Source: Vagococcus acidifermentans (GTDB taxonomy: Bacteria > Bacillota > Bacilli > Lactobacillales > Vagococcaceae). Taken from it: a DNA stretch of 64,000 nt. Position 1 is the stretch's first letter. Each line of letters begins with the position of its first letter. A model generated the notes under the pieces. That model was not told the origin of the DNA. It did no database searches and saw only the letters and a list, made by a program, of their open reading frames with translations. The stretch is from positions 171,309 to 235,308 of the forward strand of contig NZ_NGKC01000003.1 in NCBI RefSeq assembly GCF_003987655.1, read 5' to 3'. The position numbers and the translations under genes were made by a program. Positions 1 to 7,226 of the stretch are shown here, piece by piece.

Positions 1-96
1 TGGTATTTATTGACATCTAAACAACTGTCGGCAACCAAAGTGATTCTGGTTTTGACTGTTATTTCAGCAGTCGGCGTCGTCATTGGTGTATTTTAG
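1..96 (+). CDS. C-terminal end of a membrane protein, probably PTS mannose-family IID component (partial)
   Basis: The window opens inside an open frame that ends with TAG at 94-96. The 31 visible residues are a short charged/polar segment (LLTSKQLSATK) followed by one very hydrophobic stretch ending in GVF. This matches the usual end of mannose/fructose/sorbose PTS IID subunits, where a short Lys-containing loop precedes a last membrane helix, and a GntR regulator follows directly, as is common for sugar PTS operons. The family assignment rests on a short tail only; any polytopic membrane protein could end this way. Confidence 0.4.
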   Translation, partial: WYLLTSKQLSATKVILVLTVISAVGVVIGVF

Positions 97-126
97 TTAA
101 TTCACTGGTGGAAAGCTTTCGAATGA

Positions 127-135
127 TGCTATAAT
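127..135 (+). promoter_or_regulatory. Extended -10 promoter of the GntR gene
   Basis: TGCTATAAT is a perfect extended -10 element (TGnTATAAT); no convincing -35 lies 17 bases upstream. Transcription would start near 142, so the leader before the GntR gene would be only a few bases up to about 16 bases. Confidence 0.6.
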
Positions 136-148
136 CTTATGTAGTGAG

Positions 149-877
149 GTGATTCGTATTAAACTGCCATTGCATAAGAAAATCGAACAGGATTTGTTAA
201 AAAAGATAAAGAACGGGACGTATGAAGAAGGACAGATTATTCCCACGGAGATGGAGCTGTCAAAGGCTTACGGTGTCAGCCGGCCGACTGTCAGGCAAGC
301 TGTTCAGACATTAGTCAATGAAGGCTATCTTGAAAAACGCAAGAAGCGGGGGACAATTGTCAAAAGACCTAAAATCCAGCAGGAATTTACTCGCGTCGTC
401 GAAAGTTATGATTCTGAGATGAAACGTAAAGGCATCATCCCTAAGACTAAAGTTCTCGTATTTAAAAAAGATTTTGCCAGTGAAGAGGTGGCGGAAAACC
501 TGAATATAAAAGAAGGGGATGCTGTCTACAAAATGATGCGTCTGAGATATGCCGGTGAGAATCCAACGGTGCTGGTTACATCGTTTATCCCTGAGTATTT
601 GTTTCCACACTTGTCTGAGATAGATTTTAGTCAGCACCTTCTTTACCAGACCTTTAAAGAAATGAATCATCCGATTCAGAGTGTTATCAGGAAGCTGGAT
701 GTCATTTCAGCTGATGAAACGACCAGTGATTTACTTGATGTTGAAGAAGGGTCGCCTTTGTTTTACTTCCATACGACAGGTTTCACCTATGACAAGGTGC
801 CGATTGAGTATTCTATTTCGAAATATCGCGGCGATTTAAACTCTTTTGTGTTTGAAATAGCTGCGGACAATATTTAA
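149..877 (+). CDS. GntR family transcriptional regulator (HutC/UTRA type)
   Basis: A 242-residue DNA-binding regulator. Residues about 8-70 form the winged helix-turn-helix of the GntR family (IPTEMELSKAYGVSRPTVRQAV), and residues about 90-235 form a UTRA effector domain typical of regulators that sense phosphorylated sugars. The preceding PTS-like gene suggests a sugar pathway, but the ligand cannot be read from the sequence. The start is unclear: GTG at 149 lies inside the only ribosome-site-like sequence (GAGGTGATT, 145-153), while the codon that site would serve best, at 158, is ATT. Transcription from the extended -10 promoter gives almost no leader. A strong terminator follows. Confidence 0.9.
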   Translation: MIRIKLPLHKKIEQDLLKKIKNGTYEEGQIIPTEMELSKAYGVSRPTVRQAVQTLVNEGYLEKRKKRGTIVKRPKIQQEFTRVVESYDSEMKRKGIIPKTKVLVFKKDFASEEVAENLNIKEGDAVYKMMRLRYAGENPTVLVTSFIPEYLFPHLSEIDFSQHLLYQTFKEMNHPIQSVIRKLDVISADETTSDLLDVEEGSPLFYFHTTGFTYDKVPIEYSISKYRGDLNSFVFEIAADNI

Positions 878-889
878 TCAATAAGTTGT

Positions 890-928
890 GAACTGATAAA
901 GCTGTTTTTGCTTTATCAGTTCTTTTTT
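890..928 (+). terminator. Terminator of the GntR gene
   Basis: A 13-bp perfect stem (GAACTGATAAAGC with GCTTTATCAGTTC) is followed by a T run. It sits 12 bases after the GntR stop. Confidence 0.9.
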
Positions 929-1042
929 GATTTTTATGTAAAGATAGCTTTACGTTTAATGATGTTGAATAAGGGATATGAATCGGGAGGGCGTAGAAAG
1001 AATTTTTTATTTAACGTTTCGATAAAATTGGGAGTGAGCACT

Positions 1043-1247
1043 TTGGCTGTAAACAATCAGATAAAAAATAAGAGAGGAGCGCAATATATTACAAGAGGAT
1101 ATGGCTGAGTCATTGGGTGTTTCTAGGCAAACAATGACAGCTATTGAAAATGGCAAATATAATCCTAGATTGGAATTGGCTCTGGCTATTGCAGAATATT
1201 TTGATGTTGAATTTGGGGAGATATTTCGATTAGTAAAGGATGAGTGA
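1043..1247 (+). pseudogene. XRE family regulator, frameshifted
   Basis: A small Cro/C1-type regulator split over two frames. From TTG 1043 (site GGGAG at 1030-1034) the frame reads AVNNQIKNKRGAQYIT and then runs into a stop at about 1106. The +1 frame continues without a break as LQEDMAESLGVSRQTMTAIE to the stop at 1245-1247. Together they rebuild a standard 67-residue HTH protein of the kind paired with small membrane proteins. The junction falls at ATTACAAGAG (1089-1098); restoring one CA dinucleotide (ATTACACAAGAG) would give the usual ITQEDMAE and repair the frame. The C-terminal part overlaps the next gene. It could also be a sequencing error. Confidence 0.75.
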
Positions 1248-1702
1248 TGATGAGGATATCACCGTTTATTTTTGCGACTATCTTTAGCAGTCTGGCCTTA
1301 TTCACGTTAATTAGTTTTTTTCAGTTAATCAGTTCTTTATTTAAAGTTACGTTTAAAAAATACGATGAATTGGAGCGGAAACTTGTATTTGACAGTTTAG
1401 GAGTCAGCATGCTGATTCTATTGCTAATACATCTTTTGCAACTTCTTTTTGCTCTAATAGGGCACAAATTTTCATTTATGTATATGTCTGGGATAAAAAT
1501 AACCTTAAGATTTCTAGTCATACCAATGGATAATTTTGTATTGGAAAGCTTAATTCTTGATGTGTTTCTGATCGGACTGACTAGCTTGGTGTTGAGGTAT
1601 AAATATGGTCTGATTTCTAGCAGACAATTGACAAAGAAATATGTTATTCTAACAATTTTTGCAGCAATCGCTGGTCTGATTTTGGTTTATCTTTATTTTT
1701 GA
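1247..1702 (+). CDS. Small four-helix membrane protein of unknown function
   Basis: About 151 residues with four hydrophobic segments (roughly residues 8-32, 52-73, 98-120 and 130-152) and a basic patch KKYDELERK after the first. ATG 1247 overlaps the stop of the frameshifted XRE gene (ATGA-like overlap); GTG 1244 is an alternative start. XRE regulators of this compact type are often translationally coupled to a membrane protein of unknown role, and this pair fits that pattern. I do not recognise the family. With the regulator broken, expression control may be lost. A terminator follows. Confidence 0.6.
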   Translation: MMRISPFIFATIFSSLALFTLISFFQLISSLFKVTFKKYDELERKLVFDSLGVSMLILLLIHLLQLLFALIGHKFSFMYMSGIKITLRFLVIPMDNFVLESLILDVFLIGLTSLVLRYKYGLISSRQLTKKYVILTIFAAIAGLILVYLYF

Positions 1703-1723
1703 TAATTAGTTGTTGTAAAAAAT

Positions 1724-1768
1724 AAACTTTCTTAAGATGTGAATAGTCGGACTTAAGAAAGTTTTTTT
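1724..1768 (+). terminator. Terminator after the membrane protein gene
   Basis: A 13-bp stem AAACTTTCTTAAG with CTTAAGAAAGTTT is followed by seven T residues. Confidence 0.85.
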
Positions 1769-1868
1769 AACGATTTTTTTTATTTTTCTGTAGGTTTTGG
1801 CTGATAGAAGTGGTTTCCTTTTAGTCAATGTCAAGTTCATAATGTTGTGTAAAAATAATTGAAATGCA

Positions 1869-1916
1869 ACAAAAAAACAAACGTCCTTGTCAAAAGTATG
1901 CGGACAAGGACGTATT
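1869..1916 (-). terminator. Terminator of the cyclophilin gene
   Basis: Arms ACGTCCTTGTC (1881-1891) and GACAAGGACGT (1902-1912) form the stem. On the minus strand it is followed by a T-rich tract, complementary to the A run at 1870-1877. Confidence 0.85.
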
Positions 1917-1921
1917 TTCAA

Positions 1922-2653
1922 TTACTTCGGTTCCTGCAAAATAGTGATTTTTTTGATGACAATATCTTCTTTCGGTTTTTCATTTTCTGTTTCGACTGCT
2001 GCAATGGCTTTGACGACATCCATTCCTTCAATCGTTTGCCCGAAGACGGAATAGTTGGGATCTAAAGCGGGCACACCGCCGTTTTTATATGCTTCGATGA
2101 TTTTTTCAGGATAGTCTTCAAAGAGCAGTCCGTCTGACTGGTCGGTTTCGTTGCTGACGATGTAGAATTGGCTGCCTTGTGTTTTGTCAGTGATGTCTCC
2201 TTGTGTCCGCGCCATAGCCAGTGCACCGTTCAAATGGTAGAGTTGCTTGGAGATTTCCGGGGCGAATTCTGTGCCCCAGATACTTTCGCCGCCCATACCT
2301 GTGCCTTCAGGGTCGCCGCTTTGAATCATGAAGTCTTGAATCACACGATGAAAAATAACATCATTATAGTAGCCGTCTTTAGCGTGGGTCACAAAATTTT
2401 CAACGGCTTTAGGCGCTTGTTCAGGGAAGAGTTTCAGTTTGATGTTGCCCTTGGTCGTTTCCATTTCCACGAGATATTCGTTGTCGGCCACTTCGTTGTT
2501 TAACTGCGGCAACTCCAGACTGTTCAGATCGACTTGTTCTTCTGATGAAGCGGTTGTTTTTGTTTTATCCGTTTGGCTGTTTGTGCCGCATCCGCCTAAG
2601 AGAAGCAGGAGGGCAGAGCAGGCAACGGCCCGTATCATTTTTTTTGCTGTCAT
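1922..2653 (-). CDS. Cyclophilin-type peptidyl-prolyl isomerase, lipoprotein
   Basis: A 243-residue surface lipoprotein. Residues 1-21 are a signal peptide ending in a lipobox (LLGGC, Cys22 as the lipidated residue), then a Ser/Thr/Gln linker, then a cyclophilin domain at about 58-240. The catalytic signature FHRVIQDFMIQSGDPEG carries the active-site Arg and the Phe/Gln pair. It would isomerise Xaa-Pro bonds of exported proteins outside the membrane; streptococcal homologues such as SlrA act in folding and colonisation. It is transcribed alone, converging on the upstream membrane gene and diverging from mupG. Confidence 0.92.
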   Translation of the reverse strand: MTAKKMIRAVACSALLLLLGGCGTNSQTDKTKTTASSEEQVDLNSLELPQLNNEVADNEYLVEMETTKGNIKLKLFPEQAPKAVENFVTHAKDGYYNDVIFHRVIQDFMIQSGDPEGTGMGGESIWGTEFAPEISKQLYHLNGALAMARTQGDITDKTQGSQFYIVSNETDQSDGLLFEDYPEKIIEAYKNGGVPALDPNYSVFGQTIEGMDVVKAIAAVETENEKPKEDIVIKKITILQEPK

Positions 2654-2743
2654 AAATAGAGTCCTTTCCAGATTGGTTAATCACACTCCCCATAGTAACA
2701 AAAAAAAACAGTTATTCCAAGAGGGAACTGTGCGTATGTATTC

Positions 2744-2772
2744 TGGACAAAGGTGGGCATCATTGATAAAAT
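2744..2772 (+). promoter_or_regulatory. Promoter of the mupG gene
   Basis: TGGACA (2744-2749), a 17-base spacer and TAAAAT (2767-2772). Its position inside the upstream part of the open frame supports GTG 2810 as the real start. Confidence 0.7.
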
Positions 2773-2809
2773 AAACTTTCAAACAGAAGAAAATGGAGGA
2801 ACTATCAAA

Positions 2810-3901
2810 GTGGGAAAATTAGGTATATCGATATATCCTGAACGTTCAACGTTCGAACAGGATAAAGCTTACTTGGATTTAGCGCACCAGTATGGATTTA
2901 AACGTGTTTTTACAAGTTTGCTGCAAATCAAGGGCGACAAAGAGCAAGTGTTGGCGGATTTTAAAAAAGTTGTCGACTATGCAAACAGTCTGGATTTTGA
3001 AGTAATGGTAGATATTGCACCGAGTCTGTTCGAGCAGCTGAACATTTCTTATGACGACTTGTCCTTTTTTGCAGAAATGGGTGCTGACGGGATTCGTCTG
3101 GACGTTGGATTTACCGGTTCGGAAGAAGCTAAAATGACGCGTAATCCTTACGGGTTGAAAATCGAAATCAATATGAGTTCCGGCACCAGCTATGTGGACA
3201 ATATCATGAGCTATTCGCCGAACACAGCGAACTTGCTTGGCTCGCACAACTTTTATCCGCACCGCTACACGGGGCTGTCGTATGAGCACTTTTTGTTCTG
3301 CTCGGAAAAGTTCCGCAAATACAATTTAAATACAATGGCATTCGTCAACTCGCATGATGCGACATTTGGCCCGTGGCCGACACAAGACGGACTTTGCACC
3401 CTTGAAGAGCACCGCAATCTGGAACTCTCCACGCAAGTGAAGCATCTGATGCTGACCGGTTTGATTGATGATATTACTATCGGTAATGCTTATGCATCTG
3501 AGGCAGAAATAAAAGCGATGTCAGAAGCCTTCTTCTCCGAGTTTCCGACGGTAAAAGTGGACGTGCATGAAGACATCACAGACGATGAGCGGATTTGTCT
3601 GTTTGACAGTCTTCACAGCTACCGCGGCGACCGTTCAGCGTATGTTCTGCGTTCGACGATGACACGGATTTATTATAAAGACAAGCCATTCCCGGCCCAC
3701 AATACTGTGGCAATCAAAAAAGGGGACGTGCTGATTGACAATGTCGGCTATGGCCAGTACAAAGGCGAAACACAGATTGCGCTGACAGAGATGGAAAATG
3801 ACGGACGGGTAAACGTTGTCGGAAAAATCGCGGCTGACGAATTGTTCCTGCTGGATTATTTGAAGCCGTGGTCCAGTTTTAAATTAATCGAAAATAATTA
3901 A
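2810..3901 (+). CDS. mupG: MupG-type 6-phospho-N-acetylmuramidase (DUF871)
   Basis: A 363-residue cytoplasmic protein of the DUF871/MupG family, which hydrolyses MurNAc-6P-GlcNAc imported during cell-wall recycling. The N-terminus KLGISIYPERST and the segment NFYPHRYTGLS are typical; a TIM-barrel domain is followed by a small beta domain with VLIDNVGYGQYKGE. I chose GTG 2810 because GGAGG stands 10 bases before it and a promoter lies at 2744-2772; the open frame continues upstream to 2753. Other usual recycling partners (murQ, a MurNAc PTS) are not beside it here, though the PTS-like end and GntR gene at the window start could be related. Confidence 0.82.
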   Translation: MGKLGISIYPERSTFEQDKAYLDLAHQYGFKRVFTSLLQIKGDKEQVLADFKKVVDYANSLDFEVMVDIAPSLFEQLNISYDDLSFFAEMGADGIRLDVGFTGSEEAKMTRNPYGLKIEINMSSGTSYVDNIMSYSPNTANLLGSHNFYPHRYTGLSYEHFLFCSEKFRKYNLNTMAFVNSHDATFGPWPTQDGLCTLEEHRNLELSTQVKHLMLTGLIDDITIGNAYASEAEIKAMSEAFFSEFPTVKVDVHEDITDDERICLFDSLHSYRGDRSAYVLRSTMTRIYYKDKPFPAHNTVAIKKGDVLIDNVGYGQYKGETQIALTEMENDGRVNVVGKIAADELFLLDYLKPWSSFKLIENN

Positions 3902-3910
3902 CATGCTGCC

Positions 3911-3959
3911 TGCCTCTGAGATGTGACGATTCGTCCGCTCAGGGGCAAGTTGTTTTTTT
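3911..3959 (+). terminator. Terminator of mupG
   Basis: TGCCTCTGAG pairs with CTCAGGGGCA across an 18-base loop, followed by AGTTG and seven T residues. Confidence 0.75.
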
Positions 3960-4013
3960 AGTGGTTTAAATGCAGAATTTCTAACTTTAGTCTGATTACA
4001 TTTGCAAAGATTA

Positions 4014-4022
4014 TGATAAAAT
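4014..4022 (+). promoter_or_regulatory. Extended -10 promoter of the DUF4003 gene
   Basis: TGATAAAAT matches the extended -10 pattern TGnTAnAAT. The predicted start near 4029 supports ATG 4055 rather than an upstream start. Confidence 0.5.
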
Positions 4023-4054
4023 ATAGGGTAATTGGATTAAGAGGTGTGCATTAC

Positions 4055-5035
4055 ATGACGATAGATAAAACGATCTCTCTTTTTGAACAGAATTTTGATT
4101 TAATCAGCAGTACGAGAGCGAAGCGGTTGGATAAACGCATACGCTATTTGCTTGCGCGTATGTATACCGGCAAAGGGATGCTGATCAATGTGTCTGATTT
4201 TGACAAGATTGATTTCGCTTTGAGCAAAAAATCAGGATTGATTACCAGCATGACTAAAATCGTGCGTCAGACGATTAGCGGATTGATGGTGTTGGACGGG
4301 TTTAATTCCATCGGCGGCATTGAAGAGTTGTATTTCAATTATAAATTATTGCGTGACAGTCAATTCAAATCATCCAGCCAAACATATTTTGCCGCATACC
4401 AGCTTTTTGGCTGCGAGCGGACCAAACGGCAAGCTGTCGTGGAACGGGCATCGGACTTGTATCATGTCATGAAAGAGCGGCATCCGTGGATTACCGGCAC
4501 AGATGATTACAGTCTGATTGTTTCGCTGGCTCAAGCTCAGAGTATCAAGTCGCTGTCGCCAGAGGAAATCTGCGATATTCAAGACTATTATTTTCAAGAA
4601 CTGCCGGCAGTAGGGGTGAGAAATCATCAGGCGCTCTTGATGGGTTCAGCTATTTTGACGATGCTGACGGCGAAGAAGCGTCATGATATTTTGCGCCTGA
4701 TTGACGAAGTCGCAGAAGAACTGGGGGAGTACGGCATCATCAAGGGCACTACGTATATTCCTGTGATTCTTGTGGCATATGTCAAACTGGTGGATGATTA
4801 CTTCAATCCGCAGGAAATCAGCCTGTACATTGAAACGTTCGACTCGTCCATGAAATTATTGTTCGAGAAAGATTACAAACTGGCATTGTCGCTAAATTTA
4901 TACATTGAAGAAAAAATCCAGTCGCTGACACGTTCCAGTGTGGCCAATTATTCGCTGTTGGTCAACCACGTGATTATGCAGGAGCAGATTATTGATGCCA
5001 GCAATATCACCTTGTCATCGGAACTTTTGAATTAG
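4055..5035 (+). CDS. DUF4003 family protein
   Basis: A 326-residue soluble, mainly helical protein matching the DUF4003 family of Firmicutes by length and by the opening pattern (MTIDKTISLFEQNFDLI) and a central DDYSLIVSLAQ-like segment. No catalytic motif, signal peptide or membrane helix is visible and the function is not known. ATG 4055 is chosen because AAGAGGTG stands 8 bases upstream; the frame is open from 4013 but a promoter -10 lies in that part. It stands alone between two terminators. Confidence 0.7.
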   Translation: MTIDKTISLFEQNFDLISSTRAKRLDKRIRYLLARMYTGKGMLINVSDFDKIDFALSKKSGLITSMTKIVRQTISGLMVLDGFNSIGGIEELYFNYKLLRDSQFKSSSQTYFAAYQLFGCERTKRQAVVERASDLYHVMKERHPWITGTDDYSLIVSLAQAQSIKSLSPEEICDIQDYYFQELPAVGVRNHQALLMGSAILTMLTAKKRHDILRLIDEVAEELGEYGIIKGTTYIPVILVAYVKLVDDYFNPQEISLYIETFDSSMKLLFEKDYKLALSLNLYIEEKIQSLTRSSVANYSLLVNHVIMQEQIIDASNITLSSELLN

Positions 5036-5039
5036 AAAA

Positions 5040-5064
5040 AGGCAGCTTTCCGCTGTCTTTTTTG
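5040..5064 (+). terminator. Terminator of the DUF4003 gene
   Basis: AGGCAGC and GCTGTCT form a 7-bp stem (one G-T pair) with a 5-base loop, followed by a T run. Confidence 0.65.
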
Positions 5065-5065
5065 T

Positions 5066-5343
5066 TATGCAGTTGTAATAAAGGGAGAAAACAGGAGTGT
5101 TTTCCCGGCATTTTTTGGTTTCAGATAAAAAATTTCCAAATTTCAGCTCTATTTTTTTCCCGGTTCAAACTGGTTAAACTGCGCGGTCAAAGGATTGAAC
5201 GAAAATCACAATGTTTGACATATTTCCGCGTTCAACTTAACGCTGCATTAATGGAAATGCAACAGCTCTGTCATTTGTTCTTGTTATCATTTTCCTTGTT
5301 GTTGACAGCACAGACTGTCGAAAAAACGATAAGGAGATTTTTC
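5066..5343 (+). promoter_or_regulatory. Long upstream region of the LysM-3D gene
   Basis: The 278 bases between the previous terminator and ATG 5344 hold no gene that I can support, although a frame stays open through them. A hairpin with arms GGGAgAAAACA and TGTTTTCCC (about 5083-5106) is followed by a short T run, and two TTGACA hexamers (5215-5220 and 5302-5307) lack good -10 partners. A structured leader is possible; I could not match it to a known riboswitch. Confidence 0.35.
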
Positions 5344-5994
5344 ATGAAAAAAGTATGGTTAACACTAGCAGCTTTTGCCGCAATCGGATTGGGATTTTCA
5401 ACGACTACAGCTCAGGCTGATACCATTTATACAGTAAAAAAAGGAGACACACTTTCAGGCATCTTGTTTGATTTGCACGGCAGCTTGACAGGCATGGACC
5501 AACTGGCACAAACGAATGAAATCAACAATCTGGATTTGATTTTTATCGGTCAAAAACTAACAGTCGATGCCGCGGGGCAAGTGTCTGAAGCGACACCGGA
5601 AGAGGTAGCTGAAGGACAAGAAGCAGACACAATAAAGGAAGCAGCCGAACAAACGGAAGAACCGGTTGAAGAAGCAGCTGCCGAGCAGCCGGCTGAGTCT
5701 CAGGAACAAGTTTCCGGCCGTCAGCTGACAGTTCAGACTACTGCCTATGACGGAGTATCGCTTGGCGGTGTGACTGCGACAGGGAATATTATTGCCACAA
5801 CCGATGACAAAGTGATTGCCGTGGACCCGAATGTCATTCCGCTTGGCAGCAAGGTCTATATACCAGGATACGGAACGGCTGTTGCGTGGGATACCGGCGG
5901 AGCAATCAACGGCCACATCATCGACCTGAACATGAGCACAGCGGATGCCATCCAGTGGGGACGGCGTACGGTGACTGTCACGATTTTAGACTAA
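5344..5994 (+). CDS. Secreted LysM and 3D domain cell-wall protein
   Basis: A 216-residue exported protein. Residues 1-25 are a signal peptide ending AQA, residues about 27-72 a LysM peptidoglycan-binding repeat (YTVKKGDTLSGI), residues 75-130 an acidic Glu/Ala-rich linker, and residues about 135-216 a 3D domain. The 3D domain shows the acidic residues of its name (AVDPNVIP, AWDTGG, IIDLNM), the fold shared with MltA-type lytic transglycosylases. It probably cuts or remodels peptidoglycan. Start ATG 5344 follows AAGGAG at 5331-5336. A strong terminator ends the unit. Confidence 0.88.
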   Translation: MKKVWLTLAAFAAIGLGFSTTTAQADTIYTVKKGDTLSGILFDLHGSLTGMDQLAQTNEINNLDLIFIGQKLTVDAAGQVSEATPEEVAEGQEADTIKEAAEQTEEPVEEAAAEQPAESQEQVSGRQLTVQTTAYDGVSLGGVTATGNIIATTDDKVIAVDPNVIPLGSKVYIPGYGTAVAWDTGGAINGHIIDLNMSTADAIQWGRRTVTVTILD

Positions 5995-5995
5995 T

Positions 5996-6043
5996 AAAAA
6001 ACTGTTAACACCCGACAGGATAACGGGCGTTAACAGTTTTTTT
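5996..6043. terminator. Bidirectional terminator between the LysM-3D gene and pepQ
   Basis: A 14-bp stem with one mismatch (ACTGTTAACACCCG with CGGGCGTTAACAGT) is flanked by A and T runs, so it works for both converging genes. Confidence 0.9.
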
Positions 6044-6055
6044 AGTTTGCTTTAT

Positions 6056-7138
6056 TTAGTCTATAATCGTCAGTTCTTTTGGATAATCGTTCAGGTTGAT
6101 GTAGCCGTCTTCTGTCGCGATAACCAAGTCTTCGATTCTGACGCCGACTTCACCCGGCAAGTAGATGCCCGGCTCAATCGAGAATGCCATGCCTGGTTCA
6201 ACGACATCATGGTTGGCGCTGGATACGTCGCCTGCTTCGTGGCATTCGATGCCAATGAAGTGGCCGGTACGGTGTGTGAAATACTTGCCATACCCTTTTT
6301 CCGTGATGTAGTCTCTGGCAGCCGCGTCGATTTCACTGAAAGGCACACCCGGCTTGATGGCAGCCAGCGCCCGTTTATTTGCTTCAAGGACAGTTTCATA
6401 AACGTCGCGGCTCTTATCAGAAACGGATTTGTAAAAGAAGGTCCGGGTCATATCGGACGCATAGTTGTTTTTGATGGCGCCGATGTCAACGACGATGCTG
6501 TCGCCTTCTTTGACTACTGAATCATCTGTCACGTGATGCGGGTCGGCACCATTGGCACCATACGCAATAATCGGTTCAAAGGAGAAGCCGGTGTTGCCCA
6601 GCTCGTCATAGACTTTGGCCAGTTCCTTTGTCATTTCCATTTCAGTCAGTTTTTGCGGTATCAGTTGTTTCATTTTTTCCATCGCAATTTCATTGTCTTT
6701 TTGCGCATCTTGCATTAGTTTGACTTCTTCCGCTGTTTTGCGTGCACGCACGTAGTCGGTGATGTCAGAACCAATCACGAAGTCGTCAGCAGACTTGCCT
6801 GCTTGTTTCATTAAGTCAAGGAAGAAATGTGTCGCCCAGAATTTATCCACGCCGATTTTTTTGGCGGTATCCAGATGATCCAGCAGGATACCGATGCCGT
6901 TATCTGCATCATCCACATAGACGACATCAACGCCCAAGTCTTCATTGACCGGGAACAATTTGTTCAGAACCAAGGCGTGTTTGCCGTCTTCTCTGATAAC
7001 TAAGACTAACAGACGCTCACCCGGATGGAACCATTTGTCAGTAAGATAAAAGATAGTCGTCGGATCTGAAATCAGCAGCTGCGGTACGTTCTTTTCCTTC
7101 ATTTGGTGCAACACATTGTCAAGACGATCTTGTTTCAT
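6056..7138 (-). CDS. pepQ: Xaa-Pro dipeptidase/aminopeptidase (M24 family)
   Basis: A 360-residue cytosolic metallopeptidase that cleaves Xaa-Pro peptides. The creatinase-like N-terminal domain (1-125) precedes the pita-bread catalytic domain with all five metal ligands in place: Asp218, Asp229, His293, Glu322 and Glu336. Length fits lactic acid bacterial PepQ. ATG follows an AGGAGGAAC site. It lies downstream of a proline iminopeptidase and a peptide transporter on the same strand but has its own extended -10 promoter. Together these genes import peptides and remove proline-containing ends. PepQ versus PepP substrate preference is not certain. Confidence 0.85.
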   Translation of the reverse strand: MKQDRLDNVLHQMKEKNVPQLLISDPTTIFYLTDKWFHPGERLLVLVIREDGKHALVLNKLFPVNEDLGVDVVYVDDADNGIGILLDHLDTAKKIGVDKFWATHFFLDLMKQAGKSADDFVIGSDITDYVRARKTAEEVKLMQDAQKDNEIAMEKMKQLIPQKLTEMEMTKELAKVYDELGNTGFSFEPIIAYGANGADPHHVTDDSVVKEGDSIVVDIGAIKNNYASDMTRTFFYKSVSDKSRDVYETVLEANKRALAAIKPGVPFSEIDAAARDYITEKGYGKYFTHRTGHFIGIECHEAGDVSSANHDVVEPGMAFSIEPGIYLPGEVGVRIEDLVIATEDGYINLNDYPKELTIID

Positions 7139-7186
7139 AAAAAGTTCCTCCTTATATTGTTAAGCTATACCTTAAAACACAGTACA

Positions 7187-7195
7187 ATTATACCA
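7187..7195 (-). promoter_or_regulatory. Extended -10 promoter of pepQ
   Basis: On the minus strand TGGTATAAT forms a perfect extended -10 element 49 bases before the pepQ start. Confidence 0.6.
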
Positions 7196-7226
7196 TGAAT
7201 TAATCAAAGTAAAGATGTATGCCAGG

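Noticed and set aside
908..1108. A 66-codon plus-strand frame after the GntR gene
   Set aside because: Its first part overlaps the GntR terminator and its last part is the N-terminal half of the frameshifted XRE regulator, so it is not a separate gene.
5062..5343. Long N-terminal extension of the LysM-3D gene
   Set aside because: The signal peptide starts at ATG 5344 with a good AAGGAG site, and the upstream part looks non-coding and follows a terminator.
5066..5343. Cyclic-di-AMP riboswitch or WalR box upstream of the wall-hydrolase-like gene
   Set aside because: Such elements are common before LysM-3D genes, but I could not find their conserved sequence blocks here.
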